From Parabacteroides sp. (GTDB lineage Bacteria; Bacteroidota; Bacteroidia; Bacteroidales; Tannerellaceae), in the NCBI GenBank assembly GCA_019417325.1, contig DXVO01000023.1, positions 62,001 through 126,000 on the forward strand: DNA of 64,000 bases. The letters run 5' to 3'. Positions 52,152-60,240 of the stretch are shown here, in pieces. The notes beneath the pieces are model-generated. The model was not told where the DNA came from. It ran no database searches and saw nothing but the letters and a program-made list of their open reading frames with translations. A program made the translations under genes and the position numbers. Position 1 is the stretch's first letter, and each line of letters begins with the position of its first letter.

Positions 52152-52982
52152 ATGACAAAACCCATCAAATTCACAAAAATGCATGGAGCCGGGAACGACT
52201 ATATATACGTAAATACAATTTCTTTCCCAATAGCAAACCCGGACGAACTTGCCGTAAAACTAAGCGCTCCACACACCGGAATTGGTTCTGACGGGTTAGT
52301 CTTAATAGGGAAATCGGAAATTGCCGATTTTAGCATGCGTATCTTCAATGCCGATGGTTCCGAAGCCATGATGTGCGGAAATGCATCCCGTTGCATCGGC
52401 AAATATGTATATGACGAAGGATTGACAACCCAAAAGACCGTTACGCTCGAAACACCATCCGGTATAAAAGAATTACAACTCAAAACTACCCCGGTAAACG
52501 GAACTCCATTCAAAGAAACGGTTACGGAAGTGACAGTAGATATGGGATTTCCCGCCATCAGAGAAATAGCCATTGAACTGGAAGCCGGGGATAAAGTCTA
52601 TACCGGAACCATCCTTTCGATGGGTAACCCACATTTTGTTATCTTTACCGACAATATCGCACAGATAGACTTGTCTGAGGTTGGACCCTTACTGGAAAAT
52701 CATCCGCAGTTCCCTGACCGGACAAACGTTGAATTTGCCCAAGTACTAAGTCCGGATAAAATACGGATGCGTGTATGGGAACGGGGGTCAGGTATCACAC
52801 AAGCCTGCGGCACAGGAGCTTGTGCTACAGCCGTAGCAGCCATCCTGCAAGGTAAAACCGGGCGGACGGCAGAAGTTGTTATGGACGGCGGTCCGCTCTC
52901 TATCCACTGGGACGAAAAGAGCGACAAAGTCTATATGACCGGTGAAGCAGTAAAAGTCTTTGAAGGTGAAATTGAAATATAA
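52152..52982 (+). CDS. dapF: Diaminopimelate epimerase
   Basis: Interconverts LL- and meso-diaminopimelate for peptidoglycan and lysine. The ATG at 52152 gives MTKPIKFTKMHGAGNDYIYV, 276 residues, the normal length. The two catalytic Cys are in MMCGNASRCIGKYV (near residue 74) and TQACGTGACATAVAA (near 217), where one half of the pseudo-dimeric fold mirrors the other. dapL follows 50 bp downstream: its LL-product is the substrate of DapF, so the pair forms the direct aminotransferase route to lysine. Confidence 0.95.
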   Translation: MTKPIKFTKMHGAGNDYIYVNTISFPIANPDELAVKLSAPHTGIGSDGLVLIGKSEIADFSMRIFNADGSEAMMCGNASRCIGKYVYDEGLTTQKTVTLETPSGIKELQLKTTPVNGTPFKETVTEVTVDMGFPAIREIAIELEAGDKVYTGTILSMGNPHFVIFTDNIAQIDLSEVGPLLENHPQFPDRTNVEFAQVLSPDKIRMRVWERGSGITQACGTGACATAVAAILQGKTGRTAEVVMDGGPLSIHWDEKSDKVYMTGEAVKVFEGEIEI

Positions 52983-53032
52983 ATACAATAAAAACAGACA
53001 CAACACAACAACATAAAAATGATCTATCGAAT

Positions 53033-54262
53033 ATGGCACTCATTAATGAACATTTCCTGAAACTACAAAGCAACTACCTGTTTTCCGATATTGCGAAAAA
53101 GGTAAACAGTTTCAAGGTGACACATCCGAAAGCGAAGATTATCCGTATGGGTATCGGGGATGTGACCCAACCATTAGCTCCTGCTGTTATCGATGCCATG
53201 CACAAAGCGGTAAATGAAATGGCATCTCAAGAAACTTTCCATGGATACGGACCTGAACAGGGATATTCTTTCCTTATAGATGCCATCATCAAGCACGATT
53301 ATGCAAGCCGCGGTGTATCATTGGAACCAAGCGAAGTGTTCATTAGCGACGGAGCGAAAAGCGACTGTGGGAACATCGGCGATATGTTGCGCCACGACAA
53401 TAGCATAGGGGTTACAGACCCTGTCTATCCGGTATACATCGACTCGAATGTGATGAGTGGACGCACAGGGGTCCTGGAAAACGGCAAATGGAGCGATGTT
53501 GTTTATATCCCCTGTACGGAAGAAAATAATTTCGTGCCGGAATTGCCTGACCGCAGAGTGGATATCATCTACCTCTGCTATCCAAACAACCCGACCGGAA
53601 CCACCCTTTCCAAAGACGAACTGAAAAAATGGGTGAACTATGCGCTGGCTAACGACTGCCTGATTATGTACGATTCCGCCTATGAGGCATACATACAGGA
53701 CCCGGAGATTCCCCATTCCATCTACGAAATCAAAAACGCGAAGAAGGTTGCTATCGAGTTCCGCAGCTTCTCTAAAACAGCCGGATTTACCGGAGTCCGT
53801 TGTGGCTATACGGTAGTACCGAAAGACCTGAATGCTTTCACACTTAGTGGCGAACGGGTCGGACTCAACAAAATGTGGAACCGCCGCCAGAGCACCAAGT
53901 TCAACGGGACAAGCTACATTACGCAACGTGGTGCCGAAGCCATTTATTCGCCGGAAGGAAAAGAGCAGATAAAACAAACTATCGACTATTATATGACCAA
54001 TGCCCGCATTATGAAAAAAGGTCTCCAGGACTGTGGCCTGAGGGTATATGGCGGAGAAAATGCTCCCTATATCTGGTTGAAAACCCCTGACGGCCTCTCC
54101 TCCTGGAAATTCTTCGATAAACTGCTCTATGAAGTCAATATCGTAGGAACTCCCGGTGTGGGATTCGGACCCAGTGGCGAAGGGTATCTCCGCCTTACCG
54201 CTTTTGGTGACAGAGACGACACCCTGGAAGCGATAAGCAGAATAAAAAAAAGGCTGCTTTAA
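53033..54262 (+). CDS. dapL: LL-diaminopimelate aminotransferase
   Basis: PLP enzyme that makes LL-diaminopimelate directly from tetrahydrodipicolinate and glutamate, skipping the succinyl or acetyl steps. 409 residues, as usual for DapL. Family start ALINEHFLKLQSNYLFSDIAKKV; the PLP lysine lies in FRSFSKTAGFTGVRCGY near residue 247; YPNNPTGT near 186 is the PLP-phosphate and substrate loop. The MGIGDVTQPLAP segment near the N-terminus separates it from AspC-type enzymes. Cotranscribed with dapF. Confidence 0.95.
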   Translation: MALINEHFLKLQSNYLFSDIAKKVNSFKVTHPKAKIIRMGIGDVTQPLAPAVIDAMHKAVNEMASQETFHGYGPEQGYSFLIDAIIKHDYASRGVSLEPSEVFISDGAKSDCGNIGDMLRHDNSIGVTDPVYPVYIDSNVMSGRTGVLENGKWSDVVYIPCTEENNFVPELPDRRVDIIYLCYPNNPTGTTLSKDELKKWVNYALANDCLIMYDSAYEAYIQDPEIPHSIYEIKNAKKVAIEFRSFSKTAGFTGVRCGYTVVPKDLNAFTLSGERVGLNKMWNRRQSTKFNGTSYITQRGAEAIYSPEGKEQIKQTIDYYMTNARIMKKGLQDCGLRVYGGENAPYIWLKTPDGLSSWKFFDKLLYEVNIVGTPGVGFGPSGEGYLRLTAFGDRDDTLEAISRIKKRLL

Positions 54263-54318
54263 AGATGATATCCAAACCTATATAAAGAATCTAACTATAT
54301 TTTATACCGAAGAAGAAA

Positions 54319-55035
54319 ATGAATACGAAAACAATTACCAAAAATATTATTTTATTGGTTATTTCTCTGCTTATTTCATTTACAACCTCCGCGCAGGAAA
54401 AGAAAAAGTTTGAAGTAACTCCGGCAGCCGACATCGTCAGCAGTTATGTATGGAGAGGGGAATATGATGCAGGCGCTTCCATCCAGCCCAGCCTGACATT
54501 GAAGTATGCCGGCTTTAGCCTGGAGGCCTGGGGCTCCACGGACTTCTCGACCTCTGCCGACGAATTCAAATCAAAGGAATTCGATATTACACTGGGCTAC
54601 CAAATAAAAGGACTTGAAGTAGCCGTTACTGACTATTGGTGGTCCGGTCAGGGCGCCCGCTACGGGCGTTATGCAACCGACCATTACTTTGAAGGAACAG
54701 TTGCATATAATTTCGGCGAGAAACTTCCTCTTACACTTGCATGGAGCACGATGTTTGCCGGAGGTGACAAAAATGAAGAAGGCAAGCAATACTTCTCATC
54801 CTACTTTGAAGCTGCTTACGAATTTGATGTCTGGGGAGGCGTCACTCTTACCCCCTCAATCGGTATTTCACCCTGGACAGGAATGTATAGCGACGGATTC
54901 GGATTCAACAGCATCTCGCTAAAAGCCAGCAAGGATATTAAAATCACCAAATCCTTCTCGCTGCCGATATTTACCGAAGTAATCGCATCTCCTGAACACG
55001 ACGATGTATTCCTCGTATTGGGAATCTCATTATAA
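54319..55035 (+). CDS. Outer-membrane beta-barrel protein, unknown function
   Basis: A 238-residue exported protein (signal MNTKTITKNIILLVISLLISFTTSAQ). The remainder alternates polar and aromatic residues in short beta strands: SSYVWRGEYDAGASIQPSLTLKY, FSLEAWGSTDFSTS, AVTDYWWSG, YFEGTVAYNF, LTLAWSTMFAGG. It ends in FLVLGISL, a barrel-type C-terminal strand. The SSYVWRG start is seen in small Bacteroidetes barrels of the TorF-like kind. No transport substrate can be named. Lies between dapL (56 bp) and glnN (178 bp) in the same direction. Confidence 0.7.
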   Translation: MNTKTITKNIILLVISLLISFTTSAQEKKKFEVTPAADIVSSYVWRGEYDAGASIQPSLTLKYAGFSLEAWGSTDFSTSADEFKSKEFDITLGYQIKGLEVAVTDYWWSGQGARYGRYATDHYFEGTVAYNFGEKLPLTLAWSTMFAGGDKNEEGKQYFSSYFEAAYEFDVWGGVTLTPSIGISPWTGMYSDGFGFNSISLKASKDIKITKSFSLPIFTEVIASPEHDDVFLVLGISL

Positions 55036-55064
55036 AAATAAGTTTTTTAGGTCATCTAACAAAA

Positions 55065-55173
55065 CGAAAAGGCCTGTATAGAAGTGTCTGTCTGACTTAT
55101 TGATTTTACTTGATATTAAACCATTGCCAACCATCCCCGACTGACGATGGCAGGCACTCTATATGCCTTTTCG
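55065..55173 (+). promoter_or_regulatory. Long imperfect hairpin in the glnN leader
   Basis: CGAAAAGGC (55065-55073) pairs perfectly with 55165-55173. The stem continues with TATAG-AGTG-CTG pairing with one bulge and one wobble, and an inner CCATC/GATGG hairpin lies at about 55131-55150. No T run follows, so it is not a plain terminator. It could be a structured 5' leader of glnN or a small RNA. Confidence 0.4.
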
Positions 55174-55213
55174 AAAAGCATTTACATTACTAATTCTCTA
55201 AAAATCAGGTATT

Positions 55214-57400
55214 ATGTCAAAATTAAGATTCAGAGTAGTGGAAACAGCGTTTAAGAAACACGCTGCTGAAGTACCGGCATCTGCCGAACGTCCCTCCGAG
55301 TATTTCGGACAGAATGTTTTCAACCGTGCGAGAATGTTCAAATATCTTCCGGAAAAGGCGTACGTAAAAATTGTGGATTGTATCGACAATGGAACTCCAT
55401 TGGATCGAGAAACAGCCGATGCTGTAGCCGAAGGCATGAAAAAGTGGGCGATTGAAAGGGGAGCAACCCATTATACCCACTGGTTCCACCCGTTGACTGA
55501 AGGTACTGCCGAAAAGCATGATGCCTTCGTTGAACATGACGGCAAAGGAGGAATGGTTGAAGAATTTTCCGGGAAATTACTTATCCAGCAGGAACCGGAT
55601 GCTTCCAGTTTCCCTAACGGGGGGATCCGTAATACCTTCGAGGCACGCGGTTACTCGGCATGGGACCCCTCCTCGCCAGCATTTATCGTAGGCGACACTT
55701 TATGCATTCCTACCATCTTTATCGCCTATACCGGAGAGTCCCTGGACTACAAGGTTCCGTTATTGAAAGCACTTGAAGCCGTAAATAAAGCAGCAGTAGA
55801 CGTGTGCCACTATTTCAATCCGGATGTAAAGAAAGTCTATGCATATTTAGGATGGGAACAGGAATACTTCCTGGTTGATGAAGGGCTTTATGCCGCACGT
55901 CCCGATTTATTGCTGACAGGACGTACACTGATGGGACATGAAAGTTCTAAAAACCAACAGTTGGAAGACCACTATTTCGGAGCTATCCCTACCCGCGTGA
56001 TGGAATTCATGAAAGACCTGGAAACAGAAGCCCTCAAATTAGGCATCCCTTTGAAAACCCGTCATAACGAAGTGGCTCCAAACCAGTTCGAGCTGGCTCC
56101 TATCTTCGAAGAATGCAATCTGGCAAACGACCATAACCTATTGATAATGGCGTTAATGCGCAAGATAAGCCGTAAACATGGCTTCCGGGTGTTATTGCAC
56201 GAAAAGCCATTCAAAGGAGTTAATGGTTCGGGAAAACATAATAACTGGTCACTGGGTACAGACACCGGTATCCTGCTGATGGCTCCGGGTAAAACACCGG
56301 AAGACAACCTGCGTTTCATCACATTTATTGTAAACGTGCTGATGGCTGTATACCGTCACAACGGTCTGCTGAAGGCAAGCATTTCCAGTGCAACCAACGC
56401 ACACCGCCTGGGAGCGAATGAAGCGCCTCCTGCTATCATATCCAGCTTCCTCGGCGCCCAGTTATCACAAGTATTGGAACACCTTGAAAAGAGCGAACCG
56501 GAGGATTTGATGCTTGCCGGCAAACAGGGTATGAAACTGGATATTGCCCGTATCCCCGAACTTTTGATTGACAATACAGACCGCAACCGTACGTCTCCTT
56601 TTGCCTTCACCGGAAACCGTTTTGAGTTCCGTGCGGTAGGTTCCGAAGCAAACTGTGCCTCAGCCATGCTGGCTTTGAATGCAGCTGTAGCCGAACAACT
56701 GAAACAATTCAAAGCGGACGTAGATGCCCAAATTTCAGAAGGTAAAGAAACGTTTGCTGCAATCTTGGAAATACTCCGCAAAGATATTAAAGCATGTAAA
56801 GCAATCCATTTCGATGGCAACGGCTACAGTGATGAATGGAAAGCTGAAGCGGCACGCCGCGGCCTGGACTGTGAAACAAGTGTTCCGATTATCTTCGACA
56901 ACTACCTGAAAGAAAGCAGTATCCGGATGTTTGAATCGACAGGCGTCATGACACGGAAAGAACTGGAAGCGCGCAATGAGGTCAAATGGGAAACATATAC
57001 TAAAAAAATACAGATAGAGGCTCGTGTATTGGGCGACCTGGCAATGAACCATATCATCCCGATAGCAACCAAATACCAGTCTTCCCTGATTGATAATGTC
57101 TATAAGATGAAAGATTTGTTTCCTGCCGACAAAGCCGGAAAACTGTCTTCCCGTAACCTCGAAATTATCGAAGACATTGCCAACCGTACCAACTTCATCA
57201 AAGAAAAAGTAGACGAAATGATAGAAGCCCGAAAGGTAGCCAATAAGATTGAATCCGAACGGGAAAAGGCAATTGCTTACCACGATACAATCGTTCCGAT
57301 GCTGGAAGCAATCCGCTATCATATCGACAAGCTGGAACTTGTTGTAGACGACCAGATTTGGACCTTACCTAAATACAGAGAACTACTATTTATCAGATGA
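55214..57400 (+). CDS. glnN: Glutamine synthetase type III
   Basis: ATP-dependent synthesis of glutamine from glutamate and ammonia; the large GSIII form of Bacteroidetes and cyanobacteria. 728 residues, as expected. It shows the GSIII N-terminus with HYTHWFHPLTEGTAEKHDAF, the substrate loops YLGWEQEYFLVD, RHNEVAPNQFELAPIFEE, and KPFKGVNGSGKHNNWSLG (ATP and glutamate binding), then NRTSPFAFTGNRFEFRAVGS. Together with gltBD it completes ammonia assimilation. A structured 178-bp leader precedes it and a palindromic repeat follows it. Confidence 0.96.
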   Translation: MSKLRFRVVETAFKKHAAEVPASAERPSEYFGQNVFNRARMFKYLPEKAYVKIVDCIDNGTPLDRETADAVAEGMKKWAIERGATHYTHWFHPLTEGTAEKHDAFVEHDGKGGMVEEFSGKLLIQQEPDASSFPNGGIRNTFEARGYSAWDPSSPAFIVGDTLCIPTIFIAYTGESLDYKVPLLKALEAVNKAAVDVCHYFNPDVKKVYAYLGWEQEYFLVDEGLYAARPDLLLTGRTLMGHESSKNQQLEDHYFGAIPTRVMEFMKDLETEALKLGIPLKTRHNEVAPNQFELAPIFEECNLANDHNLLIMALMRKISRKHGFRVLLHEKPFKGVNGSGKHNNWSLGTDTGILLMAPGKTPEDNLRFITFIVNVLMAVYRHNGLLKASISSATNAHRLGANEAPPAIISSFLGAQLSQVLEHLEKSEPEDLMLAGKQGMKLDIARIPELLIDNTDRNRTSPFAFTGNRFEFRAVGSEANCASAMLALNAAVAEQLKQFKADVDAQISEGKETFAAILEILRKDIKACKAIHFDGNGYSDEWKAEAARRGLDCETSVPIIFDNYLKESSIRMFESTGVMTRKELEARNEVKWETYTKKIQIEARVLGDLAMNHIIPIATKYQSSLIDNVYKMKDLFPADKAGKLSSRNLEIIEDIANRTNFIKEKVDEMIEARKVANKIESEREKAIAYHDTIVPMLEAIRYHIDKLELVVDDQIWTLPKYRELLFIR

Positions 57401-57447
57401 TTAATATTTCACTATTCAGACAGTAGTTTTTTGTTGATTGTTTTGTG

Positions 57448-57494
57448 TTGCAAAGGGGGGCATACTGCGAAGTATGACTCCTCTTCTTTTGCAA
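57448..57494. repeat. Palindromic repeat in the glnN/GH78 convergent gap
   Basis: TTGCAAAGGGGGGCATACT, GCGA loop, AGTATG and then a diverged GACTCCTCTTCTTTTGCAA: the inner CATACT/AGTATG and the outer TTGCAAA/TTTGCAA pair. It may serve as terminator for both convergent genes. Similar G-rich CATACT palindromes occur in other Bacteroidales genomes. Confidence 0.6.
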
Positions 57495-57519
57495 ATTACA
57501 CAAATAGCTCTTAAAAATT

Positions 57520-60240
57520 CTATTTATACGGTCTCACATAAAAAGTATATTTCCCCGATTGTAAAGAAAAAGATAATTTCCCCTCTTTTTTCTGAATCCC
57601 GGAAATGGATGAACAGTTTTCCAATGATTTGTTATCATAAATAAAAACATGCTCTCCTTCCTTACACAAAAGTTCTACACAGGCTGAGGTATTAGCAGGA
57701 ATAATAAATGAATAAACTATTTCATCCTTACTTTTTTTCCAACTTGAATAGATTTCCCCATGAATCGAATGATAAGAAGCTTCGACAAAATCCAATCCGT
57801 CAGAAGGAAGAACCGGCTTTATATGTACACGCTTAAATCCGGGATTATCAGGAATATAATTGATACCAGCCAATGTTTTCATCATCCAGGCAGAAACTTC
57901 ACCTAAAAAAACATGATTTAATGACTGGGAATCATCAACTGTCCATCCTTCCATCAACGTAGTCGCTTGTTTTTTCGTAATCCAATATCCCCATGATGGA
58001 AATTCTGTTTTAGTCACCATACGATAAGCGATATCCTGATAGCCATATGCAGATAACATATTTAATACAGCTTTACTCCCCAACAGGCCAAAATCCAAAA
58101 AGTAATTATTTTTAATTACCGATTCTGCCAAAACAGAAGCTACTTTCTTTTCATCTCCTTCCGGCACAATTCCTGCAAATAAAGTAAGTCCCTGAGAGGT
58201 CTGACTTCCATTTGCATATTTCCCAGATTGCTTGTCATAATACTTTTTATTAATTGCCCGTTTAATCGTATCGGCAGATAACTCATATCTCTCAGCCTCA
58301 TCCAAAAATCCATTAAGTTGACAAGATTTTGCCATCAACTTATTCATCATATAATAATAGCAAGAAGATGTTAGTTCCAACGGTGTTTTCGTTTTCAATT
58401 GTCCCCAATCCCATAAACGAATATTTAACAGGTGCCCCACAGCCTTTTTATTTATGAAAGACAAGTATTTTTTATAATAAGGATAAGATTCTTTTAGCAA
58501 GGCAGAGTCGCCATAATACATATATATTTCGTTTGGTATTCCAAAAAATGCAATATCCCAAGCAGGATTTCCTCCGGAATATCCCCATGTTCCTGTCGGA
58601 ACGATATCGGGTAATTGTCCGTCGTTTATTTGTGCATCATAAAAATCCCGAATCCATTTCTCATACAGGGTAATCCCGTCATAATTAAACAAAGCATGTT
58701 CTATGGCAACATAAGCATCTGCCGTCCAACCGTTTTTTTCCCGCGTTGGACAATCGGTCGGTATACTATGCAGGTTACCCACATAGGAAGCGTTAGTTGC
58801 ATTATATATCTTATTTAATAATTCATTTGAACAAGAAAAAGAGGCTGTTGAATTCAAATCCGTATAAACAACCAATCCCTCTACCGACTGAATATCCATC
58901 TCTATCGGCTTATCTGATATAATTTCAACATATTGAAAGCCATGATAAATAAAACGAGGTATATATTCCTCCTGCCGACCACCGGCAAGAATATAAGAAT
59001 CTGTTTGTAACTCCTCTATCTGTAATTCCGGATTAAAAAAATAATCAATATTAGAAATATCCACACGCCCGTCAGTATAAAGTTTTTCTCCATGCTTCAT
59101 TCTTATCTTTGTTCCAGGTATGCCTTCAAAAACAAATTTACAGAAACCGGCTATATTCCTCCCCAAATCATATACATACATACCCGGCCCCAGCTTTTTA
59201 CAGGAAACAGGAGATATACGTTCTTTTATCCGAATCGGAGGCATTGTCTGTGCAACAACACGGGCAGACGGACAATCCACTAACTTTACAGATTTCCACT
59301 TTGATGCATTAAAGTTACTTTTATTCCAATTCTGTTGTTCCTTTCTTGCATCATAATATTCTCCGCTGTAAAGATTATTATACATAATAGCCCCCAAAGT
59401 GCATTTCCAAGAAGAATCGGACACAATCCATTCCGTTTTTCCAGATTCATACTCCACATATATATTGAGAATAAAAGAAGGCCGGTTCCGCCAGGGAGCT
59501 TTATGAAAATCCCATGCAGCCTGAGACTGGATATTATACCATCCATTACCTAAAATCACTCCGAATGTATTTTCTCCGGAATTAAGATAAGATGTTATAT
59601 CATAAGTTACATACAAAGCAGTCTTATCAAATCGCGCATAGGCCGGATCTAAAATATGATTACCTATTTTTTCTCCATTTGCATATAGTTCATAGTACCC
59701 CAAACCGCAAATATAAGCGCGTGCTTTACGAACTTTATCTTGTAATTCCACTGTTTTACGAAACAATGGAGCACGTTTCAACTCTTTATCCAAAGAATCT
59801 GTAATCCACGAACCTCTCCATTCCCCACCTAAACCGGTCTCCCAGTTTGCAATGTCAGAATCCGGCATTTTCTTTTTATTCTTATCCCAACAACGGACTT
59901 TCCAATAATATTTTGTCCGCGGTACACATACGATGTCCGGAACTATCTGTGTAGAATAAGAAGATACTATTTTACCTGAATCCCAAAGGATAGACTTATT
60001 ATGCGCCAAAGAAGCCGAATCTTCTGATATAAGAATCTGGTAGGCATACTGACAGCCCCTTTCCCGGACATCTTTTATCTGCCAGGAAAGACGTGGAGAA
60101 ATCACATCCAATCCGATCGGATTCTGTAAATACTCGGCTCTCAAATTGACAGCACCGGTCTTTTCAATTTGGGTTGCTGCATTATTTTTAAGAGGGGAAA
60201 GACTAATCAATAAAAGCAATATCAGTTTTATGTATTTCAT
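57520..60240 (-). CDS. GH78 alpha-L-rhamnosidase
   Basis: Exported exo-glycosidase removing terminal alpha-L-rhamnose. 906 residues with signal MKYIKLILLLLISLSPLKNNAA. Order: N-terminal beta domains (YQILISEDSASLA, YYWKVRCWDKN), the Bac_rhamnosid_N-type domain (YICGLGYYELYANGEKIGNH), the (alpha/alpha)6 catalytic barrel with the complete motif DCPTREKNGWTAD (Asp496, Glu501, Asp508), and a C-terminal beta-sandwich (YHSIHGEIYSSWKK). All three acidic residues expected for activity are present. It overlaps the GH92 gene by 4 bp (start 60240, GH92 stop 60237), so it is translationally coupled as the last gene of the operon. Confidence 0.92.
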   Translation of the reverse strand: MKYIKLILLLLISLSPLKNNAATQIEKTGAVNLRAEYLQNPIGLDVISPRLSWQIKDVRERGCQYAYQILISEDSASLAHNKSILWDSGKIVSSYSTQIVPDIVCVPRTKYYWKVRCWDKNKKKMPDSDIANWETGLGGEWRGSWITDSLDKELKRAPLFRKTVELQDKVRKARAYICGLGYYELYANGEKIGNHILDPAYARFDKTALYVTYDITSYLNSGENTFGVILGNGWYNIQSQAAWDFHKAPWRNRPSFILNIYVEYESGKTEWIVSDSSWKCTLGAIMYNNLYSGEYYDARKEQQNWNKSNFNASKWKSVKLVDCPSARVVAQTMPPIRIKERISPVSCKKLGPGMYVYDLGRNIAGFCKFVFEGIPGTKIRMKHGEKLYTDGRVDISNIDYFFNPELQIEELQTDSYILAGGRQEEYIPRFIYHGFQYVEIISDKPIEMDIQSVEGLVVYTDLNSTASFSCSNELLNKIYNATNASYVGNLHSIPTDCPTREKNGWTADAYVAIEHALFNYDGITLYEKWIRDFYDAQINDGQLPDIVPTGTWGYSGGNPAWDIAFFGIPNEIYMYYGDSALLKESYPYYKKYLSFINKKAVGHLLNIRLWDWGQLKTKTPLELTSSCYYYMMNKLMAKSCQLNGFLDEAERYELSADTIKRAINKKYYDKQSGKYANGSQTSQGLTLFAGIVPEGDEKKVASVLAESVIKNNYFLDFGLLGSKAVLNMLSAYGYQDIAYRMVTKTEFPSWGYWITKKQATTLMEGWTVDDSQSLNHVFLGEVSAWMMKTLAGINYIPDNPGFKRVHIKPVLPSDGLDFVEASYHSIHGEIYSSWKKSKDEIVYSFIIPANTSACVELLCKEGEHVFIYDNKSLENCSSISGIQKKEGKLSFSLQSGKYTFYVRPYK

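Noticed and set aside
57438..57644. A 68-codon plus-strand frame after glnN
   Set aside because: It runs through a palindromic repeat and into the 3' end of the rhamnosidase gene on the other strand; no sign of a real product.
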